From: Galbibacter sp. BG1
Lineage (GTDB): Bacteria > Bacteroidota > Bacteroidia > Flavobacteriales > Flavobacteriaceae
Assembly (NCBI RefSeq): GCF_013391805.1
Contig: NZ_CP058364.1
Span: 2,299,501-2,363,500 of the forward strand
Direction: 5' to 3'
Length of the DNA stretch: 64,000 nt
The position numbers were made by a program, and so were the translations under genes. Positions 8,508 through 18,075 of the stretch are shown here, piece by piece. The notes under the pieces were generated by a model. It had not been told where the DNA came from. It made no database searches and worked only from the letters and a program-made list of their open reading frames with translations. The first letter of the stretch is position 1, and the number at the start of each line of letters is the position of its first letter.

Positions 8508-11500
8508 ATGATCAAACAAAATGTTTTCATGTTCGTATGCTTTGTGTTTGCATGTGTTATTCACGTGAGCGCTCAAAGCATTACCGGAACAGTAATTTCG
8601 GATAATGATCAAGTTCCGCTGCCTGGCGTGAATGTTCAAATTAAAGGTGAGTCGGGCAAAGGGACTTCTACCAATTTCGATGGTAAATATTCCATAGAGG
8701 CTTCCCCAAATGATGTTATTGTTTTCTCTTATGTGGGATTTGTAACAAAAGAAATTTCCGTAAACAACCAAACATCTATAGATGTACAATTGCAATTAGA
8801 CACCCAATCTTTGGAAGAGGTTGTAGTGGTAGGTTACGGAACACAATCAAAAAGTGATGTAACTGGAGCGATTTCCAGTGTTTCGGGAGATGAAATCTCA
8901 GAACTCCCAGTGGCTAGTATCGATAACGCTTTACAGGGTAGGGCTTCCGGAGTTTTGGTGAGTACTCCTTCGGGAACTCCCGGAGCTGGTTTGAGCATGC
9001 AGATTAGGGGTAGCACTTCATTATCGGCCAGTAGCGAACCCTTATTTGTAATAGATGGTATACCGATGATCTCCGAAGATCTATCGGGACTCTTTTCAGG
9101 AGGACAGAGTACAAACTCTTTATCAGACATAAGTCCTACGGATATCGAGTCGATAGAGGTTTTAAAAGATGCTTCGGCAACCGCAATTTATGGTTCTAGA
9201 GGTGCCAATGGTGTAGTATTGATTACTACCAAACGAGGTAAGTCTGGAGCTCCAAAAATTGATTTGAATACTTATTACGGTTTCCAAGATCCTACCAATG
9301 TTATCGATATGCAGAGCTCTCAAGAGTTTTTGGAGTTAATGAACGATGCAGCAAGGCAAGATAATAGAGATTTAGGGACTAATTATCCTGAAAACTATGT
9401 GTCTGATCTATGGGGGTACGATCCTAATGATCCAGAACTTCAAAACACAGATTGGTACGACGAAATATTTAATACAGCTCCAATACAAAGTATCGATTTA
9501 TCGGTTTCTGGTGGAAATGAGCGCACGCAGTTTTATACTTCCCTCTCTTATTTCGATCAAGAAGGGGTGCAAACGGGAACTGGTTTTGAGCGATATACAG
9601 GAAGAATTAACCTAGATACCCAAGCTACCGACTGGTTAAAATTTGGTTCCAACTTAATGGTGAGTAGAACGCTTCAAGATAGAACTGTTAACGATAACTC
9701 TTTATATGGTGTGGTAATCAATACCTTAGCTGGAGATCCACTGATGCCTGTGCGGGAAGAAGATGGAAGTTATGCAGATCCGTTCAGCTATTTCGGATGG
9801 TGGATGCTGGATAATCCAGTTTTGATAGCAGAAGAATATTATCGGACTACCAAAACGTCGAGAGCTTTAGGATCTGTTTTTGGTGAAATAGAGTTTAGTG
9901 AAGACTTAAAATTCAGAAGTTCCTTTTCAATTGATTATACCAATCTAGAGGATGAGTCTTACACTCCTATAGTTTCCCGTGAATCTTCCAATGCCGATGC
10001 AAACGGATTGGGTACTTACGGAACTACTGTAGATTATACTTGGCTAACCGAGAATTACCTAACTTATAGCAAAAGGTTGGGCGTTCATAACATAAACGCA
10101 GTTTTAGGAACGTCATACCAAAGGTCGGAAAGAAACTTTTCTGATATTAGCGCACAAGGTTTTCCTAGCGATCAATTTGTAAAACTTTCCACAGCAGCCA
10201 AAGTTACCGAGGGAACTACCTCTGGAACCGAGTGGGGATTGGCTTCTTACTACTTTAGGGCCAATTATGGTTATGACGATAGGTACTTACTAACTTTTAC
10301 GGGGAGAGCAGATGGTTCTTCCAGATTTGGTGAGAACAATCAGTTTGGTTTCTTTCCTTCCGGTTCTTTAGCTTGGAGAGTTAGCAACGAAGAGTTTTTA
10401 AAAGATAATGCAACGCTTTCCAATTTAAAATTAAGAGCTAGTTACGGGGTAACAGGAAATCAAGATGGGATTGGTAATTTTGCTTCCAGGGGGCTTTATG
10501 GAGTGAGTGCATACCGCCAAACACCAACGTTAATACCTACTCAATTGAGCAACTCAAATTTGAGTTGGGAAAGTACAACCCAGTTGGATTTAGGTATTGA
10601 TATAGGTTTCTTTAAAAATCGATTGAACTTAACCGCAGATTACTTTATTAAAAACACCGATGATCTATTGTTAAATCGATTAATTCCTGGAATTTCTGGA
10701 TTCTCGAGTGTTCTAGACAACATAGGGGAGGTAGAAAACCGCGGATTTGAATTCGCACTTCAAGGTGCCATATTCGATGGTGAATTTAAATGGAACTCTT
10801 CCTTCAATATATCCTTTATTGATAACGAAGTTAAAAAACTGGCCGTAGATGAGCAGGTATTAAATGATTCCCACATCCTTGCTGAAGGAAATCCAATAGG
10901 GACTTTCTTCTTGATAGATCAAGATGGGGTAGATCCTCAAACCGGAAATATTATCTGGGATGATTTTAATGGTGATGGTTCTATTAATTCTGGGGACAGA
11001 CAAATTGTAGGGAACGCACAACCTGAATACTTTGGTGGATGGAACAATACCTTTAGATATAAAGGCTTCGACTTATCCTTATTCTTCCAATTTACCGTAG
11101 GAAATGATATTTTCAATCATAGTAGAGCTATTTACGAGAACTTAGGGTGGAGTAGAATTGGTACTGGGTTTCCGTTGCCAGATGGAAATAACTATACAGG
11201 TGCAGAAGATAGATGGAGAGAACCTGGAGATGTTACAGATATTCCAAGAGCTTCCCTCGAAAACGGGAACTGGAGAGAATATTCTTCTAGATGGTTGGAA
11301 GATGGTTCTTTCTTAAGACTTAAAAACCTAAATTTTGGTTATAATTTAAGTAGCAAAGCTGCCGAAAAAGTAGGCTTAAGAAGCCTTCGTATTTACGTTC
11401 AAGGACAAAATCTATTGACATTTACAAATTATACAGGATTTGATCCAGAGGTAAATCAAAACTCGAGAAATCCGCTCGTGGGGGGATCCGATTTTGGTAC

Positions 11501-11549
11501 ACTGCCACAAACCAAAAGTTATACACTAGGATTTAATATTGGACTTTAA
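8508..11549 (+). CDS. susC: SusC/RagA-family TonB-linked outer-membrane transporter
   Basis: It forms the outer-membrane barrel through which a SusD-captured ligand, usually an oligosaccharide or peptide, enters the periplasm. The 1013-residue protein has a signal peptide ending VHVSAQ and a carboxypeptidase-regulatory-like domain (about 24-100: ITGTVISDNDQVPLPGVNVQIKG is the family start). Next come the SusC signature VVVGYGTQ and a plug with SATAIYGSRGANGVVLITTKRG. A long barrel follows and ends in TLGFNIGL. The susD gene follows by a few bases. Ligand unknown; no sigma/anti-sigma or two-component regulator is adjacent. Confidence 0.95.
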   Translation: MIKQNVFMFVCFVFACVIHVSAQSITGTVISDNDQVPLPGVNVQIKGESGKGTSTNFDGKYSIEASPNDVIVFSYVGFVTKEISVNNQTSIDVQLQLDTQSLEEVVVVGYGTQSKSDVTGAISSVSGDEISELPVASIDNALQGRASGVLVSTPSGTPGAGLSMQIRGSTSLSASSEPLFVIDGIPMISEDLSGLFSGGQSTNSLSDISPTDIESIEVLKDASATAIYGSRGANGVVLITTKRGKSGAPKIDLNTYYGFQDPTNVIDMQSSQEFLELMNDAARQDNRDLGTNYPENYVSDLWGYDPNDPELQNTDWYDEIFNTAPIQSIDLSVSGGNERTQFYTSLSYFDQEGVQTGTGFERYTGRINLDTQATDWLKFGSNLMVSRTLQDRTVNDNSLYGVVINTLAGDPLMPVREEDGSYADPFSYFGWWMLDNPVLIAEEYYRTTKTSRALGSVFGEIEFSEDLKFRSSFSIDYTNLEDESYTPIVSRESSNADANGLGTYGTTVDYTWLTENYLTYSKRLGVHNINAVLGTSYQRSERNFSDISAQGFPSDQFVKLSTAAKVTEGTTSGTEWGLASYYFRANYGYDDRYLLTFTGRADGSSRFGENNQFGFFPSGSLAWRVSNEEFLKDNATLSNLKLRASYGVTGNQDGIGNFASRGLYGVSAYRQTPTLIPTQLSNSNLSWESTTQLDLGIDIGFFKNRLNLTADYFIKNTDDLLLNRLIPGISGFSSVLDNIGEVENRGFEFALQGAIFDGEFKWNSSFNISFIDNEVKKLAVDEQVLNDSHILAEGNPIGTFFLIDQDGVDPQTGNIIWDDFNGDGSINSGDRQIVGNAQPEYFGGWNNTFRYKGFDLSLFFQFTVGNDIFNHSRAIYENLGWSRIGTGFPLPDGNNYTGAEDRWREPGDVTDIPRASLENGNWREYSSRWLEDGSFLRLKNLNFGYNLSSKAAEKVGLRSLRIYVQGQNLLTFTNYTGFDPEVNQNSRNPLVGGSDFGTLPQTKSYTLGFNIGL

Positions 11550-11553
11550 AAAA

Positions 11554-12894
11554 ATGAAGATGAAAAGAATATTTTATACAGCACTAACCTTTATAGCCAT
11601 GGCATCTTGCGATGTGCTAGAAACCGAACCGCAAACATCCCTAGAATCGGGTTCAGTTCTCGTAGATGCCGCATCGGCGAATGCTATTTTGCTCGGGGCC
11701 TATTCCGAAATGCAGGACATTAATTATTATGGGGCAGAGTTTATTTTAAATAACGATTTAATAGCGGATAATTCTGTTTATCAGGGATTTTACGATAGTC
11801 AATTGGAAATAGACCAAAAGGCGGTGCCTTATACCAATTTGTGGGTGACCGAATCTTGGGTGGAAATCTATGAAGTTATTAATATTAGTAATTTATTGAT
11901 AACAGGTGTAGACGGTATTGATGATCCGCAGCTGGATAGGGATTTAGTATATGGAGAAGCTCATGCTATAAGAGCCCTGGCTTATTTCGATTTGCTTAGG
12001 TATTTTGGAGAGCATTACAATTTACAATCGGTATATGGATTGCCATTATTATTGGAGCCAATTCCCGATAACGATTTTAATCAAATTCCAAATTTACCTA
12101 GAAGTACTGTACAGGAAACGTACAATCAAATCAATAATGATTTAGCTATTGCCATAGACCTTTTACAAGGAACAAGCGATAGTGGTAGAATGAATTATTG
12201 GGCAGCGCTAAGTTTAAGGGCGCGGGTAAGTTTATATCAAAAAAATTATTCCCAAGCCTTTCAAGATGCCGATATGGTAATTAAAAGTAGTCCTTTTGCA
12301 TTGGAGCCGGTATTGGAGGATATTTATAACACTACCGAGGCTTCTGGTGAATCTATTTTTGAAATAGAATACAATGAACAAGACCAAAGTAGTTTTAATA
12401 CATATACCATACGTCGTGATGAGTATAATGTTGATGAAGACTTATTGGATTTTTTCGATGAGAATGATTTAAGACAAGCTTTTGTTGTTGAAGAAAGAGG
12501 GCGTCTGAGAACTGGAAAATATTTAGATCCGGATAATTCAAATAACGCAAAGATATTTAGGTTGACGGAGCTTTACCTTATAAGATCTGAAGCTGCCGTG
12601 TTTTCTTCAAATGATCCAAATGCAGGTTCAGCCGACCTTAACGAAATAAGGGACCGTGCTGGTCTTGGTTCTGTAGAATCATTTAGTTCTGTAACAGCTT
12701 ATACCGATGCATTACTATATGAAAGAAGGGCAGAATTAAATTACGAAGGGCACAGATTTTTCGACCTTGTTAGGTTCGATAGGATAGATCAAGTTTTGGG
12801 AATGGAAGATTTTAGAAAAGTTTTCCCATTACCACGTAATGAACTCCAAACGTCTGATGCTTTAGAACAAAACCCTGGTTATCCAAGTAGTTAA
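11554..12894 (+). CDS. susD: SusD/RagB-family nutrient-binding outer-membrane lipoprotein
   Basis: It is the surface lid that binds ligand for SusC. I place the start at the ATG four bases after the susC stop (or the ATG six bases on), giving a lipoprotein signal MKRIFYTALTFIAMASC. A longer TTG-started reading would overlap susC and is less likely. The mature part has N-terminal TPR-like helices (AHAIRALAYFDLLRYFG) and the C-terminal SusD motif LTELYLIRSEAAVF with YERRAELNYEGHRFFDLVR. Length is about 446 residues, normal to short for the family. A strong terminator follows, so the operon is just susC-susD. Confidence 0.93.
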   Translation: MKMKRIFYTALTFIAMASCDVLETEPQTSLESGSVLVDAASANAILLGAYSEMQDINYYGAEFILNNDLIADNSVYQGFYDSQLEIDQKAVPYTNLWVTESWVEIYEVINISNLLITGVDGIDDPQLDRDLVYGEAHAIRALAYFDLLRYFGEHYNLQSVYGLPLLLEPIPDNDFNQIPNLPRSTVQETYNQINNDLAIAIDLLQGTSDSGRMNYWAALSLRARVSLYQKNYSQAFQDADMVIKSSPFALEPVLEDIYNTTEASGESIFEIEYNEQDQSSFNTYTIRRDEYNVDEDLLDFFDENDLRQAFVVEERGRLRTGKYLDPDNSNNAKIFRLTELYLIRSEAAVFSSNDPNAGSADLNEIRDRAGLGSVESFSSVTAYTDALLYERRAELNYEGHRFFDLVRFDRIDQVLGMEDFRKVFPLPRNELQTSDALEQNPGYPSS

Positions 12895-12920
12895 TTTTTT
12901 GATGTTTGAATTAGTTTGGA

Positions 12921-12949
12921 ACCTCCGATGTTATGTCGGAGGTTTTTTT
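12921..12949 (+). terminator. Intrinsic terminator after susD
   Basis: The stem ACCTCCGA / TCGGAGGT with a 7-nt loop is followed by a run of T. It ends the susC-susD transcript. Confidence 0.9.
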
Positions 12950-13065
12950 ATGCAGTTTTTTCAGTTTACGGCCACTAAACTAATTTTATCCCTTTAGGAT
13001 AATTATAACAATATTTCCACGTTATAAATACGTTCATTCACTTATTTTTGAATGAAATTATCAGT

Positions 13066-13073
13066 TATCTTTG
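13066..13073 (+). promoter_or_regulatory. Predicted -7 box for the TPR/barrel operon
   Basis: TATCTTTG is an exact TAnnTTTG match, 91 nt upstream of the TPR-protein ATG. A second exact match (TATTTTTG, 13043-13050) lies just upstream. An inverted pair CATTCA/TGAATG (about 13035-13054) overlaps that second box and could be an operator. Confidence 0.5.
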
Positions 13074-13164
13074 GATGAATTTCAGAGATATCGTAGAAAT
13101 AAATAACTAACAACAATCGACTTTAAAACTCGAATAATTAAACAAGTGTATTAAACCAATTTTT

Positions 13165-16100
13165 ATGAATCTAACTCAAAAAGGGGTTGCCGTGCTCATG
13201 GTACTTGGAAGTACTATTTCTTACGCACAAGAATCAAAAATATATACATATCCAGAAAAAGATTTTCAAAAGGCATTAGACCTATATAATAAAAAGCAAT
13301 ACCAGGCTTCCCAGGTTGTTTTTCAGAATGTAAAGAAAAGCACAACAGATGAAGAGGTGGAGGCCAATGCTGCTTATTATATTGCGAATGCAGCTATTAG
13401 AACGAATCAATTGGGGGCAGATCAACTCATGGAAGAATTCGTTGCCAAATATCCAACCTCTACCAAACGTGGGTCGGCTTACCTTGATGTGGCAGACTAT
13501 TACTTCAATCAAGGAAAATATGCCAATGCCCTTAAATGGTACGATAGGGCAGAAGACCGTTCTATGGGCGTTGCAGAGCGTGAAGAATTCAACTTTAAAA
13601 AAGGCTATTCTTTATTTGTTTCTAAAAAATATGGATCTGCCCGCGAATATCTAGAAAGGGTCTCTACCTCTCAAAAATACGGGTCACAAGCCAAATATTA
13701 TATCGGGTATATGGCCTACCAGGGAGACGATTATAATGAGGCCAACCAATATTTCGATCAGGTTTCGGGAAATCAAGAGCTCAATAAAAACCTTTCCTAT
13801 TACCAAGCGGATATGAATTTTAAGCTTGGAAACTTTGATAAGGCAATTGCCCTTGCAAAAGAGCAACTCCCCAACGCGGATCGCAATGAATTATCAGAAC
13901 TCAATAAGATAATTGGGGAAAGTTATTTCAATAAAAAGGAGTATGCAACAGCTATTCCTTACCTAAAGCAATATCAAGGTAAAAACGGAAAGTGGAACAA
14001 CACCGATTTCTATCAGTTGGGATATGCTTATTACAAGCAAGGGGAATACGATTTGGCCATCAATCAATTTAATAAAATTGTAGAAGGTAAAAATTCTGTT
14101 GCTCAAAATGCTTACTATCATTTAGGGGAATGCTATCTAAAAAGCAATAAAAAGCAGGAGGCCTTGAACGCCTTTAGAAATGCTTCTCAAATGCCTTACG
14201 ATGAGCAGATAAAAAAAGACGCTTTTTTAAATTATGCCCGTTTGAGTTACGAAATTGGAAACCCATACCAAAGTGCTCCATTGGTATTGACAAATTATTT
14301 AAAGGAATATCCTAAAAGTGAGAATGCTCAAGAAATACAGGAGCTTTTAGTAGATTCGTACATCACCTCAAAAAACTACGATGCGGCGCTTCAGCTGTTA
14401 GAAAACAACAAGAGCTACAGCACCAAAACCACTTATCAAAAAGTAGCTTTTTACCGTGGCTTGGAACTGTTTAATGAAGAAAAGTATAACGAAGCCAAGG
14501 AATATTTTCAAAAATCAGCTAAAGAACAACAAGATCAGCTTTTTACAGCGAGAGCTACTTTTTGGAATGCAGAAGTAGATTATATTTTAGGGAACTACAA
14601 CGAAGCGGTAATCGGCTATAAGCAATTCGACCAAAATGCGATGGCGCCACAAACGCCAGAATATGCAAATATCGATTACAATTTGGCCTATACTTATTTT
14701 AAGCAAAAACAATACGGCGAGGCATCGGAGCATTTTAAGCAATACATAAATAGTGGTTCAGAAAAAAGCATGGCGCGAACCAAGGATAGTTATTTGCGTC
14801 TAGGGGACAGTCAATTTGCAGAAAGACAATACTGGCCAGCAATGGAAGCTTATAACAGAGCTATTGAAATTGGCGGGGACGATGCCGATTATGCTCATTT
14901 CCAAAAAGCCATTAGCTATGGTTTTGTAGATAGAAACGAAAAGAAAATAGAGGAATTACAGTCCTTTGTAACCAGGTTTCCAAACTCACCGCTTCGAGAC
15001 GATGCTTTCTATGAGTTGGGAAATACCTATATAAATAACAATCAAACACAAAAAGGAATTGATGCTTACGGTAGGTTGGCTCAAGAATACCGAATGAGTT
15101 CTTTTGTGCCAAAAGCCATCCTTAAAGAAGGTTTAGTGTATTACAACGGAGGGCAAAATGAAAAGGCCTTGGCAAAATTCAAAACCGTTGTAAGCAGCTA
15201 CCCAAATACACCTGAAGCGCTGCAGGCAGTTTCTACGGCAAAGCAAGTTTATGTGGATGAAGGTAAGGTAGGGGAGTACGCTTCTTGGGTAAAAGGATTG
15301 GATTTTGTAAATGTAACGGAAACAGAACTGGAAAGTGCAGCTTTTGAATCTGCTGAACGGCAGTATGTACAAAATAAATCTGCCGCGGCAATAAAAGGCT
15401 TCGAAAGCTATTTAAGTCAGTTTCCAAATGGTTCCAACGCACTAAAAGCACACTTTTATTTAGGGCAGCTACATTATAAACAAGGCGACAAAGCAAAAGC
15501 ATTACCGCATTATGAATATATAGTAAATGAAAAGCGCAATGAATTTTCTGAAGAAGCATATGTAAGGGCTGGAGAGATCTATCTTGAAAATAATAACAAC
15601 GAAAAAGCCATCACTGTTTTAAAAACATTGGAGCAGGGAGCCGATTTTCAAGAAAACATCATTTTCGCACAGTCGAATATCATGAAGGCGAGTTACGCCA
15701 TGAAAAACTATCCGCAAACCATTACTTATGCTGAAAAGGTTTTAAAAACCCCAAAAGTAGACGATCGTATCAAAAGCGATGCCTATACTATGATTGCTCG
15801 TTCTGCAATTGCCACAGGGGATGAAGCAAAAGCGAAAAAAGCATATGCTGAAGTTCAAAAAATTGCTACTGGGGCTTTGGCTGCAGAAGCACTTTATTAC
15901 GATGCCTACTTTAAAAATAAAGAAGGCGATTATAAAGCTTCCAACGTTGCAGCACAGCGTTTGGCAAAAGACTATTCGGCCTACAAGGAAACTGGTGCAA
16001 AAGGGTTAATAATTATGGCCAAGAATTTTGCGGCAATGGACGATGCTTTTCAGGCCACTTATATTTTACAAAGTGTTATCGACAATTTCTCCCAATATCC

Positions 16101-16191
16101 AGAAATTATACAAGAAGCAAAAACCCAGCTTTCCATAGTTAAAACTAAAGAATCGCAGCGAAATTCGTCTGTTAACCCAAATCAAAACTAA
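13165..16191 (+). CDS. Large exported tetratricopeptide-repeat protein
   Basis: A 1008-residue protein with a signal peptide (MNLTQKGVAVLMVLGSTISYAQ) and TPR or Sel-like helical repeats over essentially the whole mature length, for example AYYHLGECYLKSNKKQEALN, YLRLGDSQFAERQYWPAMEAY and AHFYLGQLHYKQGDKAKALP. Such solenoids act as protein-docking scaffolds, here in the periplasm. No catalytic domain is visible. The next gene starts about 60 bp later and encodes an outer-membrane barrel protein. The two occur as a pair here and probably work together in the envelope; the actual function is unknown. Confidence 0.9.
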   Translation: MNLTQKGVAVLMVLGSTISYAQESKIYTYPEKDFQKALDLYNKKQYQASQVVFQNVKKSTTDEEVEANAAYYIANAAIRTNQLGADQLMEEFVAKYPTSTKRGSAYLDVADYYFNQGKYANALKWYDRAEDRSMGVAEREEFNFKKGYSLFVSKKYGSAREYLERVSTSQKYGSQAKYYIGYMAYQGDDYNEANQYFDQVSGNQELNKNLSYYQADMNFKLGNFDKAIALAKEQLPNADRNELSELNKIIGESYFNKKEYATAIPYLKQYQGKNGKWNNTDFYQLGYAYYKQGEYDLAINQFNKIVEGKNSVAQNAYYHLGECYLKSNKKQEALNAFRNASQMPYDEQIKKDAFLNYARLSYEIGNPYQSAPLVLTNYLKEYPKSENAQEIQELLVDSYITSKNYDAALQLLENNKSYSTKTTYQKVAFYRGLELFNEEKYNEAKEYFQKSAKEQQDQLFTARATFWNAEVDYILGNYNEAVIGYKQFDQNAMAPQTPEYANIDYNLAYTYFKQKQYGEASEHFKQYINSGSEKSMARTKDSYLRLGDSQFAERQYWPAMEAYNRAIEIGGDDADYAHFQKAISYGFVDRNEKKIEELQSFVTRFPNSPLRDDAFYELGNTYINNNQTQKGIDAYGRLAQEYRMSSFVPKAILKEGLVYYNGGQNEKALAKFKTVVSSYPNTPEALQAVSTAKQVYVDEGKVGEYASWVKGLDFVNVTETELESAAFESAERQYVQNKSAAAIKGFESYLSQFPNGSNALKAHFYLGQLHYKQGDKAKALPHYEYIVNEKRNEFSEEAYVRAGEIYLENNNNEKAITVLKTLEQGADFQENIIFAQSNIMKASYAMKNYPQTITYAEKVLKTPKVDDRIKSDAYTMIARSAIATGDEAKAKKAYAEVQKIATGALAAEALYYDAYFKNKEGDYKASNVAAQRLAKDYSAYKETGAKGLIIMAKNFAAMDDAFQATYILQSVIDNFSQYPEIIQEAKTQLSIVKTKESQRNSSVNPNQN

Positions 16192-16249
16192 GCTTGGTTT
16201 TATGCAAACTATTCAATTTAATAAACAACATACTATAGCTCGATATACA

Positions 16250-18007
16250 ATGCGCAAGAATTTAATTTTAGGTGCACTCTTTATATTTTCAGGAAGTTAT
16301 TTAATAGCTCAAGAAAAAGAAACCGATACAAAAGAAAAGGAAGAAGGATTGGGTACAGAAGTGGTAAATGTGGTTAAACCGTACACCCCGACAATTTCTG
16401 ATGCCAATAAGATTAAGGAAACACCCTCCTTATCCGACTCTATTACAACTTCAAAAAAAGATATTCAATACAATATTTTTTCGGTTCCCGTAGCCTCTAC
16501 GTTTACGCCTGCCAAGGGAAAAGCGACAGGACTTGAAAAGGCGGCCAAGGAGCGTTTGTATAACTCTTATTTATCGTTAGGGGTTGGTAATTACAATACC
16601 GCTAAACTCGATTTTTATACAAGTCGCGATTTCAGCCGGGACGAAAGTTTGGATATTATGCTAAACCATCATTCTTCGCAAGGGGGAATCGACGAAGTGT
16701 TTTTAGATGATAAATTTTATAATACAGGTTTGGAAGCCTATTACCGAAAACGAGATCGCTACATGAGCTGGGGCGTAAATGGAGGTTTTAAACACCAAAT
16801 TTATAATTGGTATGGAATTCCATTGAATGTTTATTCTGAAGATGAGGTCAATAGTATTGATGAAAAGCAAAGCTATTACACAGGTTTTGTGGGTGGAAAT
16901 TTAGAATTTGAAGATTCGTATTTTACAGGTGGTGAAATTTATTACCGCCGCTTTTGGGACGGATTTTCTTCTGGGGAAAATAGAGCAGTTCTAAAACCAA
17001 AGTTTCAATTTCCGGTAGGGCAAGAGTTGGTTAATTTAGACGTGGAAATAGATTATGTAGGAGGGAGTTTTGATAGAACATACACCAATGAAGATGAAAT
17101 TAATTACAGTAATTTGTTTGGAGGGTTCACTCCAAGTATTCAAATTTTAAGTGATAATCTCGTTTTTAATTTAGGGGCTTCCATTTTTTACAATCAAGAC
17201 CTGGAAAATAGCGATGGCGATTTCTTCTTTTATCCTAAAGTAGATGTTTCTTACAATGTGGTAGCAGAATATGTAACTGCTTATGCAGGAGTAAATGGAG
17301 AATTACAGCAGAATTCCTATTATAATTTTGCACAGGAGAATCCGTTTGTATCCCCAACTATTAATGTATTGCCTACCGATCAAAAGTACAATGCATTTGC
17401 AGGGGTTAAGGGACGATTTCTGCCAAATGTTGGGTATAATTTAAAAGGATCCTACAAAGCAACTAACAATCAGTATTTGTACCGTTCGAATTCTTTTTTT
17501 ACGATCGACGACATAGATGATATAAATACAGAAGGATATGCCTATGGAAATTCTTTTGGGGTGGTTTACGATGATATTAAAACAATTTCGGTTTTTGGAG
17601 AGATTAATGTCGACCTCAATAGGGATTTAACCGTAGGGTTGAATGGGGAGTTTTTAGACTATTCCACCGATAATCAAGAAGAAGCGTGGAACCTTCCTTC
17701 CCTAAAAGCGTCCTTGTTTGGGAATTATACCATCGGCAAGTGGTCTGCCGGTCTGCACGCATTTTATATAGGGGAAAGAAAAGACTATATAGGGATTCCC
17801 AATCAACCAAGCTCTACGAGCAGGGAGATCGTAAACATCGACGGATATTTTGATTTAAATGCCAATGTAGACTATAGTATTACAGACCAATGGTCGGCAT
17901 TTATCAAGGCGAGCAATATTACAGGAACGCAATACGATCGTTTGGTGAATTATCCAGTGCAAGGATTCCAAATCTTGGCTGGGGCCGCCTATAAATTTGA
18001 TCTGTAA
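16250..18007 (+). CDS. Outer-membrane beta-barrel (TonB-receptor-like) protein partnered with the TPR protein
   Basis: A protein of about 585 residues. I prefer the ATG at 16250, because it starts a clean signal peptide (MRKNLILGALFIFSGSYLIAQ) whereas an ATG 48 bp upstream adds a polar leader. The mature part opens with a charged stretch and the segment VVNVVKPYTPTISDANKIKE, resembling a TonB-box/periplasmic lead. It continues as alternating amphipathic beta-strands ending in AGAAYKFDL, with the terminal aromatic expected for a barrel. No plug domain is obvious and the length is short for a TonB-dependent receptor. It forms an operon with the TPR gene and ends at a bidirectional terminator. 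Confidence 0.78.
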   Translation: MRKNLILGALFIFSGSYLIAQEKETDTKEKEEGLGTEVVNVVKPYTPTISDANKIKETPSLSDSITTSKKDIQYNIFSVPVASTFTPAKGKATGLEKAAKERLYNSYLSLGVGNYNTAKLDFYTSRDFSRDESLDIMLNHHSSQGGIDEVFLDDKFYNTGLEAYYRKRDRYMSWGVNGGFKHQIYNWYGIPLNVYSEDEVNSIDEKQSYYTGFVGGNLEFEDSYFTGGEIYYRRFWDGFSSGENRAVLKPKFQFPVGQELVNLDVEIDYVGGSFDRTYTNEDEINYSNLFGGFTPSIQILSDNLVFNLGASIFYNQDLENSDGDFFFYPKVDVSYNVVAEYVTAYAGVNGELQQNSYYNFAQENPFVSPTINVLPTDQKYNAFAGVKGRFLPNVGYNLKGSYKATNNQYLYRSNSFFTIDDIDDINTEGYAYGNSFGVVYDDIKTISVFGEINVDLNRDLTVGLNGEFLDYSTDNQEEAWNLPSLKASLFGNYTIGKWSAGLHAFYIGERKDYIGIPNQPSSTSREIVNIDGYFDLNANVDYSITDQWSAFIKASNITGTQYDRLVNYPVQGFQILAGAAYKFDL

Positions 18008-18030
18008 TTAAAATTTAAATAAACTCTTTT

Positions 18031-18075
18031 AAAAAAGCTGAGGTGTTAATGTTTATCATTCACTTCAGCTTTTTT
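18031..18075. terminator. Bidirectional terminator between the barrel gene and the FUSC gene
   Basis: The stem AAAAAAGCTGAGGTG pairs with CACTTCAGCTTTTTT around a loop of about 15 nt. A-run and T-run on either side serve both converging genes. Confidence 0.85.

Noticed and set aside
11539-11553. A TTG start giving susD five extra residues
   Set aside because: It would begin inside susC, while the ATG at 11554 gives a clean lipoprotein signal just after the susC stop.
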